This document shows positions 12,241 to 24,290 of a stretch of 64,000 nt of DNA, piece after piece. Within the stretch, counting starts at the first letter, position 1. Each line of letters opens with the position of its first letter. A program made the translations under genes and the position numbers. Source of the DNA: Acanthosoma haemorrhoidale (lineage: Eukaryota; Arthropoda; Insecta; Hemiptera; Acanthosomatidae); contig OV884009.1 of the NCBI GenBank assembly GCA_930367205.1, positions 116,263,454 to 116,327,453 of the forward strand, in the 5' to 3' direction. Under the pieces are notes generated by a model that worked only from the letters and a program-made list of their open reading frames with translations, searched no databases and was not told the origin of the DNA.

Positions 12241-12594
12241 TAAATAGGGCTAAAACATAGCGAGGTTAGGAGAGAGAGAGATGCAGAGGTAGTTGAATAA
12301 GAAGGCCGTGGTTTGAGTGGAGCAGCAAGAGGGAGCGAGAGAGAGGGAGAGGGAGAGTGTTCCAAGTGCCGGTTCTGTACGTTCTGCGGACTTCGGCCAG
12401 TCTCGCTACTTATATAGGCAGGCCAGCCAAGGTGGGGGAGTTCCTCTACCTGTGGTTGTTTCCCCCGCCAGCTTCCCACTCTCTCTTACTAACGCCTTAA
12501 GTTTATTATTAAAATATGGAAACATAAGTAGATATTTTCTGGACCGAGAAGAGGGAAACTTCTAATTATTCGTAATTAGGAGGTTGCCACAACA
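12241..12594 (+). mobile_element. LTR remnant, subfamily L2, inverted relative to 11155-11662
   Basis: The 3' half of an L2 LTR: GAGA-rich stretch, TATATAGGCAGGC promoter-like segment, AATATGGAAACATAAGTAG, GAGAAGAGGGAAACTT and the terminal GTTGCCACAACA. The 5' part is missing. It is followed directly by Jockey 3' UTR. Confidence 0.7.
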
Positions 12595-12690
12595 TACGGT
12601 ATGCATGAGATCATTTATCACAATTACTTATTGCCCAGAGGCAGATTGTAATTTTATCATAATAAAGTTGTTGTTAAATTTAAAAAAAAT
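12595..12690 (+). repeat. Jockey 3' UTR tail of copy A
   Basis: GGTATGCATGAGATCATTTATC, then a TGCC...GGCA hairpin, GATTGTAATTTTAT and AATAAAG, as at the 3' ends of the other Jockey copies. Confidence 0.65.
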
Positions 12691-15600
12691 TCATTTGCAA
12701 ATTACTTCATCACTGCTCATGGTAAAAGACATTAGTAATCATAGAAATCACCACTGTAACATGGTTTCAATAGATATTTTGTCATTTGCTGCTTACATTC
12801 TATTCGTCGGAAAGGTGATTTAAATTGATACAGATGGTTCGATAGATAAAAAGAAGTTTTTTTGATCAAAATGACTTATGGTCAAAGATACACTTAGATT
12901 ACAATATCTAATAAAATTGGGAACATCTAAAATATTCTCTTTTTGCGATAGTAGCGCTACATATAATCTAGAATAACATCAAAGGTACCAAGACAATAAC
13001 CGTTCGCGATAACATCCACGTAGGGGATCTAAAAGTATGTTAGTAGCTCTTTGATGGTTGAAATACATTAAATGTAAATGAAAGCTATTAATTATTCGGT
13101 CTCGTTTCTCAAAGACTCAGGAAACATAATGCGCTAGCACAAAGGAAATTTATTAGGTTTTTGAAAGAATCAAGTGAGGAATAAAAACACTACTTGCGCT
13201 TGTCAAAGACTGTATTGAGATTTTTTACTACGTTACCCTAACCATGTCTATGTCCTTCAATTTTGTTATGTGTATATTTACAATAATAAGATTTTAATTC
13301 AAGTAGGTATGTAAATAAAACATATTATTTAATTAATAACTTAATTTTCCATAATGTGGTTGCTATCTGGTATTGAGATTTCCTGGCAGCCAGTGCTCAT
13401 GGGAAATGTACATTTAATATAGAAACAAAAGGGTTAAGTTGCTATTATTTCAATCATTGGAATGAGCAATGAAATATCCGAGTTGTACTTTCTCACCTCG
13501 CTTCTCACAAATCTGTTTCCTTTCACCGTTATTTTCTTATTCGTCCCACTTACCTTTGCACCTCCATTCATCTCTCGCCAACTCCCCCAATCTTTGAACC
13601 TAGATTTTACCACTCCCTCACCTCCCTTCACTTTAAAACTGCGTAATGCATAATTACTATTGCTTTGTTTTATTGATTTTATTTCTTCCCTATTTTAACA
13701 TATTCCTAGCAAATGTTTTCACTTATTTCTTCTATGTAATAATTCCCCTAATCAGTATTATGTTGTCGGCTCATTAAAGTCACCACATATGCTCTATATC
13801 ATTTATTCCGTTTTGTGTGCATGTTTACACCTTATTTTTCATTCTTTCATATATCCAAAAGTTTTTCAGACCCCACTTCCGGTAAGTGAAAGTATGAAAT
13901 AAAGATCAGAGCCTAAAGGGGCATTATTTTAAGGCCAGACAGACACTAAGTGATCGATAACTCGTGTGGAAAACGTCACACTCAGCAGAATACTTCTTAT
14001 TTCGGAAAAGATAAAAAAAAATTGTATGCTTTCGGGTGGGTCTAGAAGGGAGAGAAGTTAGCTTACGAGGCCTTTGGACAAGTAGGATTCCCTCAAACGC
14101 ACATTTCAGTTTGCTCACAAACTATTTTCATCCTCATCATGCCCAATGATATTTACTGAGGTCTTCAATTTTGGAAGCTTTTCGCTTGAGTCTTTGTCAC
14201 ACTCGACGATCGCCTCATTCATTATTTCTTTATACTAGTGTACAAGTAAAAGAAGCGTCGATTAATTGAATCGTGTTATATTTATTTAAGTATATTGAAA
14301 TCCTGTTCCCCTGGAAAATGGTTATCAAACTATATCTCCGTAATTACATGTAATATTCATTATTGGGATTAAGTAATTAATTTATTAATTGGTATCAAAA
14401 CAATTTATATTTTAAAATAATTTTGATATTCTCTAAACCTGAAGTCTACCGGTGTTTTTTTGATGAATAATATTTTCATGAATGTTGTACTTGATGATGA
14501 AAACTAAAGAAAAACGTATGAATAAAAATTAATAAATCATTCAACTACTTGTAATTGAAAAAGAAGTGTTGACCCCAATATAGAGTAAGGTAATTTTTTT
14601 ACAAATACTATTAACTGTTCTCACTACAACCTTTCGGAGAAAACAGATAGGTAGTTGGTGGAGCTGTCGATTAAATATAAAAAAGAGGTTTTCCCTGTCC
14701 AATGTGTCCAGAGGATTATGTCATCGCTGCCCTAGAAGCTTGAAGCTGTCAGACTGCCCTTGACGGTAGCCATGTTGCCATTGTGTGAGATGTTTTGGAT
14801 CCTCGAGTATAAGATAGGTTCACTTCATACCTAGAAATGGTTTGTGTTGTTTTGTGAGAATGCCTTGAAAATTTTAGATCAATTGGATAATTTTGGCTCT
14901 GTAAACACAAAAACATACAGTGAAATACGAAAGGCAATCCTCTCCTTATGCAATCAGTTGAAAGTTCCATCGATTGAACGTAACCTTTCTGTAGTCATTA
15001 AGCGTACTTTAATCCAAGTGACCGCACCTTCCTTGAGAAAGGGCAAACAGTATGAAACAGACCCTCTTACTGCAGCACACCAACATTTATCTACGCCTTT
15101 TGCAGAACAGCCTTTATAGTAAGCCCTAATTACCATAGTGTTCACTAATTTAAGCTAATTATTTGAAAAATCGTTAAACTAATTAACAATATACTATGAT
15201 ATTTTCTGGCTTCTGAGGTAGTTACAAATGACATTTCTGGATGAATGAACTACGAGACCTATACGCCACTGATAGGATTTCATAAAGTTAGTATTCACAA
15301 GAATTCAGGAACAATTTTTCATATGTTTGTAGATTTAAATTTAAAGATAGGACTGAAAATCTTAAAACCATAATGGTATAAAAACATTTATAGAACAGGA
15401 ACCATTACGTGTGAATAAATTAAATTGAGGAAATTGTAAGGCTAAAATATTGGACAATAAAAATAATTTTTGAAATCGCATCGAACGAAATTCAGTAAGC
15501 GATTTTTATTGTTGACTTTCTAAACATTAATTTTCAAATAGCTTAAATTATTTTTGTGTTAGGATTAAAGAACCATGAGAGAGACATTAGAATGTTAAAT

Positions 15601-16446
15601 CTGTAATAGCTCCAGTGCTGTGTGTTGACAAATCATAGAAGTTAGTGAAACGGAATGTTTCACGATCGTTACAATATAACGATTAAATTTGACACAATAG
15701 TTTTTCTGACTCGAAGTCACTGTGCATTAGCGATAACATAAGCAATATATTCCAAGGTGTTTATCTTTACAATTCCAGAAATAATAAATCACTTTTACGA
15801 GCGCCCTTGACCGACGGTCATTGCCCAGTACCTGTTTGAAAATATAATCTCTCCCATTGGACGAGGCAGTCAGGGAACTTGAGCATTTTATTTGAATTAA
15901 AAAAAAAAATCACAGGAAATGTAACGTCATTTTCCAAAAACATGTTTTTTTTAATTATTTTGTGTGAGCACGTTCTGTAAAAACGTGTACGATAAATGAG
16001 AGCGCTGTAGCATATTGGAGGCTGTGGGTTGAAATGAGTTGATGAGTCATTCTCTTCCTCCATACACTTGATACCCGCCGATCTATCTCTGGCTTAAGGA
16101 AAATTCTATGGAAATTTTTATGGAAAAGTTGAAGTGTCATACTAATCAGTGATGTGGTTGATATTTGTTTTAAATCAGCTATACGAAGTTAGTTTAGTTG
16201 ATTACTATAACTATTAGATCCTTCTCTAAATATTTAAACGTCTTAGATTTACATTATTTTCAAATTTTGGATGGCAATAAAAGCCCTCAGGAAGAGGAGC
16301 TACTTTTTGGGATACAGTGATTACCTTTTGTATGTGTGCATGTTCTACGATAGCATTAGTGAAAATATATCTGAAATTTTAAGGTATATTTCACAACACC
16401 TCGTGATAAGTTAACTAGTTTTTGTTTAAACTAGTTTTATGACTTA
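12691..16446. other. AT-rich DNA, no recognised element
   Basis: No transposon or exon supported, apart from the unsupported frame listed at 14844-15119. Confidence 0.4.
14844..15119 (+). CDS. Unrecognised 91-aa open frame
   Basis: The protein (starting MLFCENALKILDQL) is polar and of balanced composition, with a possible helical first half, unlike most chance frames here. I do not recognise a domain, and there is no splice site or promoter that I can support. It could be a scrap of an old transposase or gene, or chance. Confidence 0.15.
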   Translation: MLFCENALKILDQLDNFGSVNTKTYSEIRKAILSLCNQLKVPSIERNLSVVIKRTLIQVTAPSLRKGKQYETDPLTAAHQHLSTPFAEQPL

Positions 16447-17293
16447 TGTAGGGTTGTCACGCGGGGGGGGGGGGGGGTAGTTACCCTAGCCCTAGTGACG
16501 AAGTGAGGGTTGATTAGGCTATGACTATGACTATGAGATGAGGTATTATAGGTATTATATATATGATGATAGGTAGTGTAGGTAGTTTATATGGTCTTGG
16601 AATTACCACGAATTCGCACTCGGTATCTAAGGGTAGGCTAAAACCGTCCGGATCCCAAAGGCAAGTGTGAACCAGAGAGAGGCAGACTGGATCGCTGGGG
16701 AAGACGCTACTAAGTAAAGTTCATAGGGCCTCAGGCGACCGTCTCGCGTGAGAAAGAGATCTATCTGTTCCAAGGAGGTGTTAGTTTTAGCGAGACGAAG
16801 GCAGAGAATCCCACTAGGAAGAAGTGGGGTCTGACAAGGTTTTCTTAAATAAAAAGGCCAACTCTTGAAACATCAGTGCAGCTGCAAGTACCAGGTCAGA
16901 GGCGATCCGTAGTTAGAATGAATTATCGGCTAAAACTAGGGGGTATATATAACCCCGAGTAGCCAATGGGCTGGGGTCTTATACTGGCCAATCGCGTCCA
17001 GCCAATGAGGTGAGGTTTTATTCTGGCCAACCGCATTGCAGGCCTGGATGGAGCTGGAATGTTCTAGACAAGGACCCAGCCCCTTTACAATGGCCCAGGT
17101 ACCTGAGCCCCAGCCTCTGCTCTCGTTTTGCAGCTGCGTCTTTTATTGTTTACAATATTTACACTGGTATGACTTATGGTTTGGTAATATTATTTAAATT
17201 TGTTTCAATTTATTTACAACATATTATAACCAATTAAAAATATATAGAATAGAGTATAGGGTGATTTATCTTATGTAGTTAGCGGTCACTACA
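16447..17293 (+). mobile_element. Solo LTR, subfamily L1 (847 bp)
   Basis: Begins TGTAGGGTTGTCAC and ends GGTCACTACA, the TG...CA ends shared with the LTR at 45345-46116. Flanks are ACTTA (16442-16446) and ACGTA (17294-17298), a 5-bp target duplication with one mismatch. It contains a G15 run (16463-16477) and the family motif GAATTCGCACTCGGTATCTAAG. There are no internal genes or second LTR, so it is a solo LTR left by recombination. Confidence 0.8.
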
Positions 17294-17980
17294 ACGTACG
17301 AGTATAAGTGGCTCTCAATTATAAAAATCGGCCTGGCCAGTTCCTCGCTCTATTCGTAACCTCCTCGCCTTAATGTGACTTTATTATGGGAACTTAAATT
17401 GTTGGAAAGTATGGACAAATAATCACTAACTTCAAGAATCCATAAGTCCCAAAACTATTTATGATATTAATAGCATATTAGTATATTAATAGTTATATAT
17501 CATATAAATTTATGATTTTATTGAGTGTTTAATACCAATAAAATTTGAAAATATATTTCAAAATAACATCTCTTAGAAGCCATGTAGTTTCTGCGCATGC
17601 GCTACTATTAACAACCACGTACAACTATCGCTCTCCAAATCAATACCGATAACTACCGTTTATAGACCCTTTTTCGGCTTTGGGATTGTTTCAACTGGCA
17701 ACTTAAGTGAGGTGGCCACGAGGGAGCCCTCAATAAGTGAGTAGATTGCTAGTACATTGGTGTGAAGTGTAAATAATAGTGACATCGGACTGAGTAGTCG
17801 GCCATCTTGACTGAGGCATTAGCCGTCGTTCACGATACATAGCCGTTCTGAGCCAGACCTGATGGGTGGCTCAGAGCCAAGACCGGTGACTCGCCACTGG
17901 AATCCCACCGGCGCTACGTATTTTATTTATTTTATTTTAGTTTTTTTTTTTAACTAACAAAAATCTTAGCTAATGACAAA

Positions 17981-18498
17981 ATGAGATTTTATCAGCAGCT
18001 AATATCACAAAATAAAAAGAAAAGATCTAGGTCCTTAGGTCCAACTCCGCCAACGTCGCCAGTAAAGCGAAAACCCAGACGCTCAAATAGGAACATCCCT
18101 ATAAACTCATCTGCTGCCAGCTCTATGGAAGATCTACCACCACTTGCCAGCACTTCAAAAGAAGAAACTGTAGCAGAATCTCCATTCTTCACACCGAATA
18201 GCTTCAAGGTACTGAGAAATAGCCAACCTGACGACATGGAAGTTATTCAAACACCAACACAGCCCAAGCCGCCTGCTATATTCGTAAGGAATATTAGCAA
18301 TTTTAAACTATTATGCTCACAAATGAGCAAAGTTGTAGGTACCGGAAAATATACGTGCCTCAATCGCTCTCGGGATACAAAAATTTCCCCAGACACTCCG
18401 GATACTTATCGAGCGATCATTAAGTATTTGGAATAAACCAATGCAGACTTCCATACATATCAGTTGAAACAAGAACGATCTCTTCGAGTAGTGATAAG
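17981..18498 (+). pseudogene. Jockey copy B ORF1, N-terminal part (before Copia)
   Basis: The ATG at 17981 opens a basic, serine/proline-rich N-terminus. After a TAA at 18434-18436 the same frame continues and reaches a ...SLRVVIRN motif just where the Copia is inserted. That motif begins the pre-C2HC domain of Jockey gag-like proteins, which package LINE RNA. Lesions: one nonsense codon plus the 7.6-kb insertion. Confidence 0.75.
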
Positions 18499-18722
18499 TG
18501 TTTATGTAATTTGAAAAGAATTACCCACTGATGCATTTTTATGCTTTTAATGAACACAACATTAATTAGCGGTATCACAATGTACAGCAAACTAGGTTAA
18601 ACTTAATTCTATTACACTCACAGAGGTTACTACTGTTAACACACAGATGTTCGCGAGGTTATAATAGAGTGAACAAGAAAAACTATCGATTTTACAATAA
18701 AAATAATGTTTATACTTCAACA
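18499..18722 (-). repeat. Copia 3' LTR
   Basis: Plus-strand ends TGTTTATG...TTCAACA. Next to it, read on the minus strand, is the purine tract GAAGGAAGG (18723-18731), the plus-strand primer site. Confidence 0.93.
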
Positions 18723-18791
18723 CCTTCCTTCATAATTTACTTGTAAAATAATTCAAACTAATAAATTTAATTCAATAGATAAATAGAATTT

Positions 18792-19936
18792 TTAAAACAG
18801 TCCTAAATCTTGATTTAGCTTCTTAAGTCTTGGGCTTAGCACAGGCTTCGTTAATCCGTCAGCAAGTTGATTTTGCGTATCCACTCTCCGGATATGAATT
18901 TCTCCCTCTTGAACCTTTTCTCTGACGAAGAAGTGGCGAATGGATATATGTTTTGTACGTTTGTGCCACACAGGGTTCTCTGCTAATTTAATGGCAGCAT
19001 TATTATCGACAAAAAGCGTACCTTCTTTAAAGTCAGTCATCTCTTGAAGAAGCCTTTTAAGCCAAACCATCTCTCTTGTACCCTCACTTGCAGCGATGAC
19101 CTCAGCTTCAGTGGTAGAGATGGAAACTGAACTCTGTCTTTTACTAGACCATGATATGGCACCACCCGAATACAGACAAGCAATGCCAGTTGTAGACCTG
19201 CCAGTTAATTTATCACCACCAAGATCTGCATCAGAATAGCATTGAAGAATTCCGCTTCTATGGTTTTTCTTGTACAATATTCCAAGTTCAGAAGTCCCTT
19301 TTAAATAACGAAATATTCGTTTGCCCCTGGTTATGTCACTACCGGAAGGATTATCAAGCATTCTTGAAGCTATGTTGATGGAATAAGCAATATCTGATCT
19401 TGTACATATCATCAAATACATAAGTGAACCCACAGCTTCTCTATATTGAAAATTCGTTGTCTTGATGTTTACGTGTTCCTTTTCATTGTCAAAGTCATCC
19501 TTTAAAATCGGAGTACTAACAGGTCGACACTCTTCCATCTGGAATGGAAGTCTCCTAATATAAGAAGATTGGCTTATTTTGATACCTTCCTTGCTCCTGT
19601 TAATCTCTAGTCCAAGGTAGAAATCAGCTAGTTTAGTCTTGATTTTGAACTCCTGTTTTAATTTGTCTAAGATCTCCATTGCTTCCCTTTCATCCGAAGC
19701 AGCGATCAATCCATCGTCAACATACAAACATAACAAAATCTTTTTACCATTTACATCTTTGATAAATAGGCAAGGATCTGCTGAGCTAATTTGAAAACCA
19801 ATGCTAACTAGGAAATTCTTTATCTTCTCGTTCCAACAACGTGGAGCCTGTTTGAGGCTTTTATGTAATCTGCAAACCTTCCCTGAATTGTCATTGAAGC
19901 CTTCTGGTTGCTGAATATAGATCTCCTCCTTGAGTT
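18792..19936 (-). pseudogene. pol: Copia pol, 3' part: RT palm to RNase H
   Basis: A reading frame of about 380 codons entered from the nested Gypsy boundary. It encodes YIQQPEGF, the RT catalytic box YVDD (in LCLYVDDGL), the VSTPI and GSLMYL.CTRPDIAY-type motifs (here CTRSDIAY), and Copia RNase H (YSDADLGGD, TEAE, HIRHFFVRE). The stop is TAA at 18792. It is intact within itself; a few residues between YIRR and FQMEEC look deleted compared with typical Copia proteins. Role: reverse transcription of element RNA. Confidence 0.9.
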
Positions 19937-20106
19937 TGTGGCGGCTGGCATTAATTGGTGTCCATAGAGACCGCCAAATAAATAACCCACAACACATGTG
20001 TTTGTAAAAAGAATGATATGTAAATTTTGTACCTTATGTTCTGTCCTAAAATATAAAAGTTATGTAATGTATTGTGAGTTTTATAAATGTGTAAAACCCC
20101 ACTACA

Positions 20107-20122
20107 ATTGGTGACCCCAACG
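20107..20122 (+). promoter_or_regulatory. Nested Gypsy primer-binding site
   Basis: TTGGTGACCCC starts one base after the left LTR; TGG matches the CCA end of a tRNA. The tRNA species is not certain. Confidence 0.6.
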
Positions 20123-20145
20123 TTCGAGGTGATCGTGAGTGATTT

Positions 20146-20325
20146 ATGAAATTAATCATGCCGGACGAAAATATGAAAAACGAAAATAGTGAATCTTTGA
20201 CGAAGAACATTGATAAGGTTAGTATCAAGCTTCCACCGTTTTGGAAAGACAAACCAGAAATTTGGTTTTGCCAGGCGGAAGCCCAGTTCGATCTTGGAGG
20301 AATCACTAGGGAAGGTTATTTGTAA
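20146..20325 (+). pseudogene. gag: Nested Gypsy gag N-terminal stub
   Basis: A 59-codon frame with the ...KLPPFWKDKPEIWF..AEAQF motif of Gypsy gag (usual form LPPFW..NP..WF.Q.EAQF). It runs GITREG and ends at TAA shortly after the deletion junction near 20311-20316. The rest of gag is missing. Confidence 0.8.
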
Positions 20326-21770
20326 TATATACAGATCATAAGCCTTTGATTTATGCATTCAAACAAAAGAACGACAAAGCATCCCCTCGCCAACTTCGAC
20401 AATTGCAATATATTTCCCAGTTCACAACAACCTTGGTTCATGTTTCAGGAAAAAACAATATGATTGCAGATTACATGTCTCGACTAGAAGAATGCTCTGC
20501 AATTGATTTCACCCAAATAGCAGAAGCGCAAACACATGATGAAGAACTACAACAACTGCGTACTTCTGCAAATATTGGATTGATTTTCAAATCCTACCCT
20601 CTTGAAAACGGAAGCCAATTATGGTGTGATGTTTCAACAAAGGAAATTAGACCATATATTCCAAAAGATTTTCGTTATAATATATTCAAACATTATCATA
20701 ATATGTAACACCCTGGAATCAGATCTATGGTTAAGCTGATATGTTCTAAGACAGTTTGGATGAACATGAAAAATAATTTGCGCTCATGGGCAAATGCCTG
20801 TATCGCATGCCAAAAAAGCAAAGTATCCAGACATGTGAAGACACCACTTCAGAAATACCCGATTGCAGACGAAAGATTTTCCACTGTTCATATAGATCTA
20901 ATTGGACCCCTGCCACCATCTGAAGAATACACCCATTGTTTAACATGTATCGACCGATTTACTGGATGGACTGAAGTTATTCCCTTGAAAGAGACATCAG
21001 CTGAAAACGTTGCACGGAATTTCTACCAGCATTGGATCTGTCGGTTTGGAACACCTGCTACTATAATTGCTGATCAAGGCAAACAATTTAAATGTGAATT
21101 ATTTAAATCATTGACATCAATCTGTGGAATAAAACTAAACCATACAACTGCGTACCACCCGCAGTCGAATGGAAAGATTGAGCGTTTTCACCGAGTGCTG
21201 AAGTCAGCCATCAAAGCTCACGGAAAACAACAGTGGACACAAGTGATTCCAACTATTCTTTTAGGCGTACGAACTTGTCTAAATGAAGATGCGTCAGCGA
21301 CCATAGCAGAGATGGTATACGGAGTACCGTTGAGACTTCCAGGTGACTTCTTTGAGACTCCCAGGCCCACTTCGGATATACCAACATTCATCAGCATGCT
21401 GCGCCCAAGACCGGTGGAACACAAAAACAGGACTACTACCTTTATCCATAAAGACTTATCAAAGGCGACACACGTCTTTGTTAGAGTGGATCGGGTAAAG
21501 GCAAGTTTGGAAAAGCCTTATGAAGGCCCATTTCTTGTCATTCGACGAGCAGAGAAGTACTACTCATTAAATATCAAGGGTAAAGAAGTAAATGTATCGC
21601 TTGACCGGTTAAAGCCAGCGCATTTGTTGTGTGATGACAGTGATTCGGCACGAGAGCAATCTATTGGGCCACCTGCAGATGAACCGGAGGATCCTGGGCA
21701 GCCTGAAGCAACTTTGAAGAAGACGCGTTCGGGAAGAGTAGTGCATTTTCCCTCGCGATTTCGAACGTAA
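20313..21770 (+). pseudogene. pol: Nested Gypsy pol remnant: RNase H end and integrase
   Basis: Starts at the RNase H motif VIYTDHKPLIYAF, then VSGKNN..ADYMSR, then the integrase. One in-frame TAA (20706-20708) lies in the zinc-binding HHCC domain; the CIAC pair (residues 25 and 28 of the downstream 347-aa frame) is present. The catalytic triad is complete: D57 (HIDLIGPLP), D116 (IADQGKQF) and E152 (NGKIERFHR), spacing D-58-D-35-E. A chromodomain-less C-terminus follows and ends in VVHFPSRFRT. The polypurine tract GGGGGGAGAG lies at 21781-21790, just before the right LTR. Integrase joins element DNA to the genome; here it lacks a start and its upstream partners. Confidence 0.9.
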
Positions 21771-21967
21771 CACAGTTACTGGGGGGAGAGTGATGTAGCG
21801 GCTGGCATTGATTGGTATCCATAGAGACCGCCAAATAAATAACCCACAACACATGTGTTTGTAAAAAGAATGATATGTAAATTTTGTACCTTATGTTCTG
21901 TCCTAAAATATAAAAGTTATGTAATGTATTGTGAGTTTTATAAATGTGTAAAACCCCACTACAAGTT

Positions 21968-22286
21968 CTCCATTTAAAAATGCATTCGATACGTCAAACT
22001 GATGAAGACTCATATCTTCATTGGCAGCAATACTGATTACTGTTCTGACAGTGGTTTGACGAGCAACTGGACTGAAGGTTTCTCCAAAATCTTGACCTTT
22101 CTTTTGTGCAAATCCTTTTACCACTAGCCTCGCTTTATATCTTTCTAAATTTCCATCAGGTTTATATTTCTTGCTGAAAACCCATTTTGAAGGAATAACT
22201 CTCTTATTATGAGGCAAATCACAGATAGTCCACGTCTTGTTCTCTTTTAAAGAAGTCATTTCTTCTTCCATGGCTTTTCGCCACTC
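21968..22286 (-). pseudogene. pol: Copia pol, RT N-terminal part
   Basis: In frame with the integrase after a TAG at 22287-22289. Motifs typical of Copia RT fingers: EWRKAMEEEM, W..KYK.DG..ERYKARLV.KGF.Q, FSPVAR and QFDVSNAFLNGEL. It ends at the nested Gypsy. Confidence 0.9.
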
Positions 22287-24180
22287 CTAAGCTTCCTCAC
22301 TGTTCATCGCATTGTAGTACAAGTCCAATGGCACAACTTCACTCCCTTCGACGATGTTGACATAATCATCCATAAATTTAGGTTTATTAATTTTATCCTG
22401 ACCCCTCAGATTTACGCCGCTTTTCCACACTATGTCTTCTATTTCTAGATCTTCATTTTCTTCATCTTCAGATTCTCCTTCTTCTTCTTCCTTATGTTCT
22501 TCCGGATCCTCTTCACAATATATGTCAATACCTTTTCCTTCAATTGGATGAAATGAAGATTTTTCACATATCGGTGCTTTGAGTGACTCCTGGAATATGA
22601 CGTCTCTTGATCTAATTTGTTTATTATTTGAGAAGACTCGGTATCCATTGTCCCTATCATTTCCAACAAGTACTCCTTGAGTAGCCTTTTTATCAAATTT
22701 TCTTCTATTTTCTTTAGGTACATGGACCCAACATTTGGATCCTATAACACGAAGATTTTTGATTCCAGGTTTTATACCCATCCAATGTTCAAATGGGGAT
22801 TTTCCTTTTTCTGATGATGGACCTGTTCGATTTAATATATAGGCTGAAGCGTTAATCATTTCTGCCCATAGCTCCTTAGGTAGAGATTCTTCTCCTGAGT
22901 GCATGAGGGCTCTTGCAGTTTCTACAATGGTGCGGTTTTCTCTCTCAGCACAGCCATTTTGTTGTGGCGTGTATGGCATAGTATATCTAATTTCAATACC
23001 TTTTGATTTGAGGAAGTTTTCTACTCTTTCATTTTTAAACTCTCCGCCATTGTCACATTGAATGCACATTACTTTATGACCTAATTGAGTAACTTCAGCT
23101 AAAAATTCCTTCAATTTTTTAAATACTTCATCCTTGGTTTTAATAAAATAAACTTTTCTAAATTTTGAAAAATCATCCTTAAATACGAGAAAATATTTAA
23201 AACCACCTTTCGAAGGAATAAAAGGACCACATACATCAGTGTTTATAACCTGACCAGTTTTCTCAGCTCTTTTCCGACGTCCAAACTTGAGTCTATGAGC
23301 TTTTCCTTTTATGCAGCCCTCACAGAGTTCACCATCAAGAGTTAAGTCTAAATTGAGTTCTCTTTTAATTACTTCCTTCACATGCCGTTTGGTTTGATGA
23401 CCCATCCTTTCATGGTAAAGCTGTAATAAATTATGGTCTTTGATAGGAGTAGATAGATTGTTATTTTCTGACTTACAGCTCTCTGTTGTGGGTACCACCC
23501 TAATGGCTAGATTATAGAGACCACCTCCAAATTGACGATTCCCTGACACAAGAGTTTCTTTGCCTTCAAATAATTTACAGCTAACTGCAGTGGATTCAAA
23601 TTTACTCTGTGGTCTATGATCTTGAACCGCTAAAAGCGAAAAAAGATTCTTAGAAATACCCGGAACTAGCCAGACATTAGTGAGTTCAAACCTCTTCCAA
23701 TGGCCGTTGGACGCAGCTTCAATTAAAATAGATCCCTTGCCCAGCGCCTTGACTTGAGAGCCATCAGCCGTAATAATTACATGGTCATCTGTAAATGATT
23801 GAAAACTTGTGAACCATTCCTTTCTGCTACATATGTGATGTGTCGCTCCATTGTCCACATACCAAGCCTCACTATTAGTCTCCGATGCAAAAACTTCTGA
23901 GGTAACTGTTAATAGAGTTGCAGCTTCACTTGAATTATTTTGAGGAAATTTAGCTTTAGCAGGCTTAGGCGGTTTGCCATCGGCAAGCCAAAGCCGACAT
24001 CTCTGAACTGTGTGACCCCTTTTATCGCAGTAGCGGCAAATTATTGAGGTTTTATGAAAATTATTTTTATTCCGAACATGCTTATGAAATTGAGCAGTGG
24101 TCCCCTTAGCAACCAAAACTTCTTCTGAACAACTATCACCCAGGTTGCTCTCAAAAGTACATAATTTTTGGGTAAGATTA
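22287..24180 (-). pseudogene. pol: Copia zinc knuckle, protease and integrase
   Basis: One frame of more than 600 codons. In order: C-x2-C-x4-H-x4-C zinc knuckle (CRYCDKRGHTVQRC), protease motif DNGATHH (Asn where most families have Ser), pre-integrase H..H..C..C (LYHERMGH...CEGC), the integrase triad D (NTDVCGPF), D (CDNGGEF) and E (AERENRT), and an acidic linker near 22450-22520. It ends at TAG 22289-22287, a single nonsense change because the RT follows in the same frame. In Copia this region should be continuous with gag, but the frame is lost at the poly(A) tract near 24190. Confidence 0.9.
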
Positions 24181-24183
24181 TTT

Positions 24184-24186
<3 letters not shown>

Positions 24187-24216
<30 letters not shown>

Positions 24217-24290
24217 CTTAGCTCTCAAACTTATAAAATAGGATGTGGGAAAATTACTTTGGGCTAATGAGTGCCTTTCACTAAGGGGAG
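24187..24290 (-). mobile_element. Short poly(A)-tailed insertion in Copia gag
   Basis: On the minus strand, about 60 bp of sequence unlike Copia gag is followed by about 27-30 A, then Copia gag resumes. A tail of pure A suggests a retroposed RNA fragment. The 5' boundary is uncertain. It shifts the gag frame relative to pol. Confidence 0.5.

Larger units (their letters stand above)
19937..21963 (+). mobile_element. Nested Ty3/Gypsy deletion derivative inside Copia RT
   Basis: Two 170-bp LTRs (19937-20106 and 21794-21963; three transitions between them, all near the 5' end) start TGTRGCGGCTGG and end CCCCACTACA. TSDs are AGTT (19933-19936 and 21964-21967). The body is only 1.7 kb: a gag N-terminus joined directly to RNase H and integrase, so most of gag, protease and RT are gone. 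It interrupts Copia RT between its NAFLNGEL and YIQQPEGF motifs; one AGTT plus the insert accounts for the break without changing the Copia frame. Confidence 0.93.

Noticed and set aside
18792..19997. A 401-aa Copia RT frame with its own start at 19997
   Set aside because: The first 20 residues are translated from the nested Gypsy LTR; the genuine Copia frame begins at 19936.
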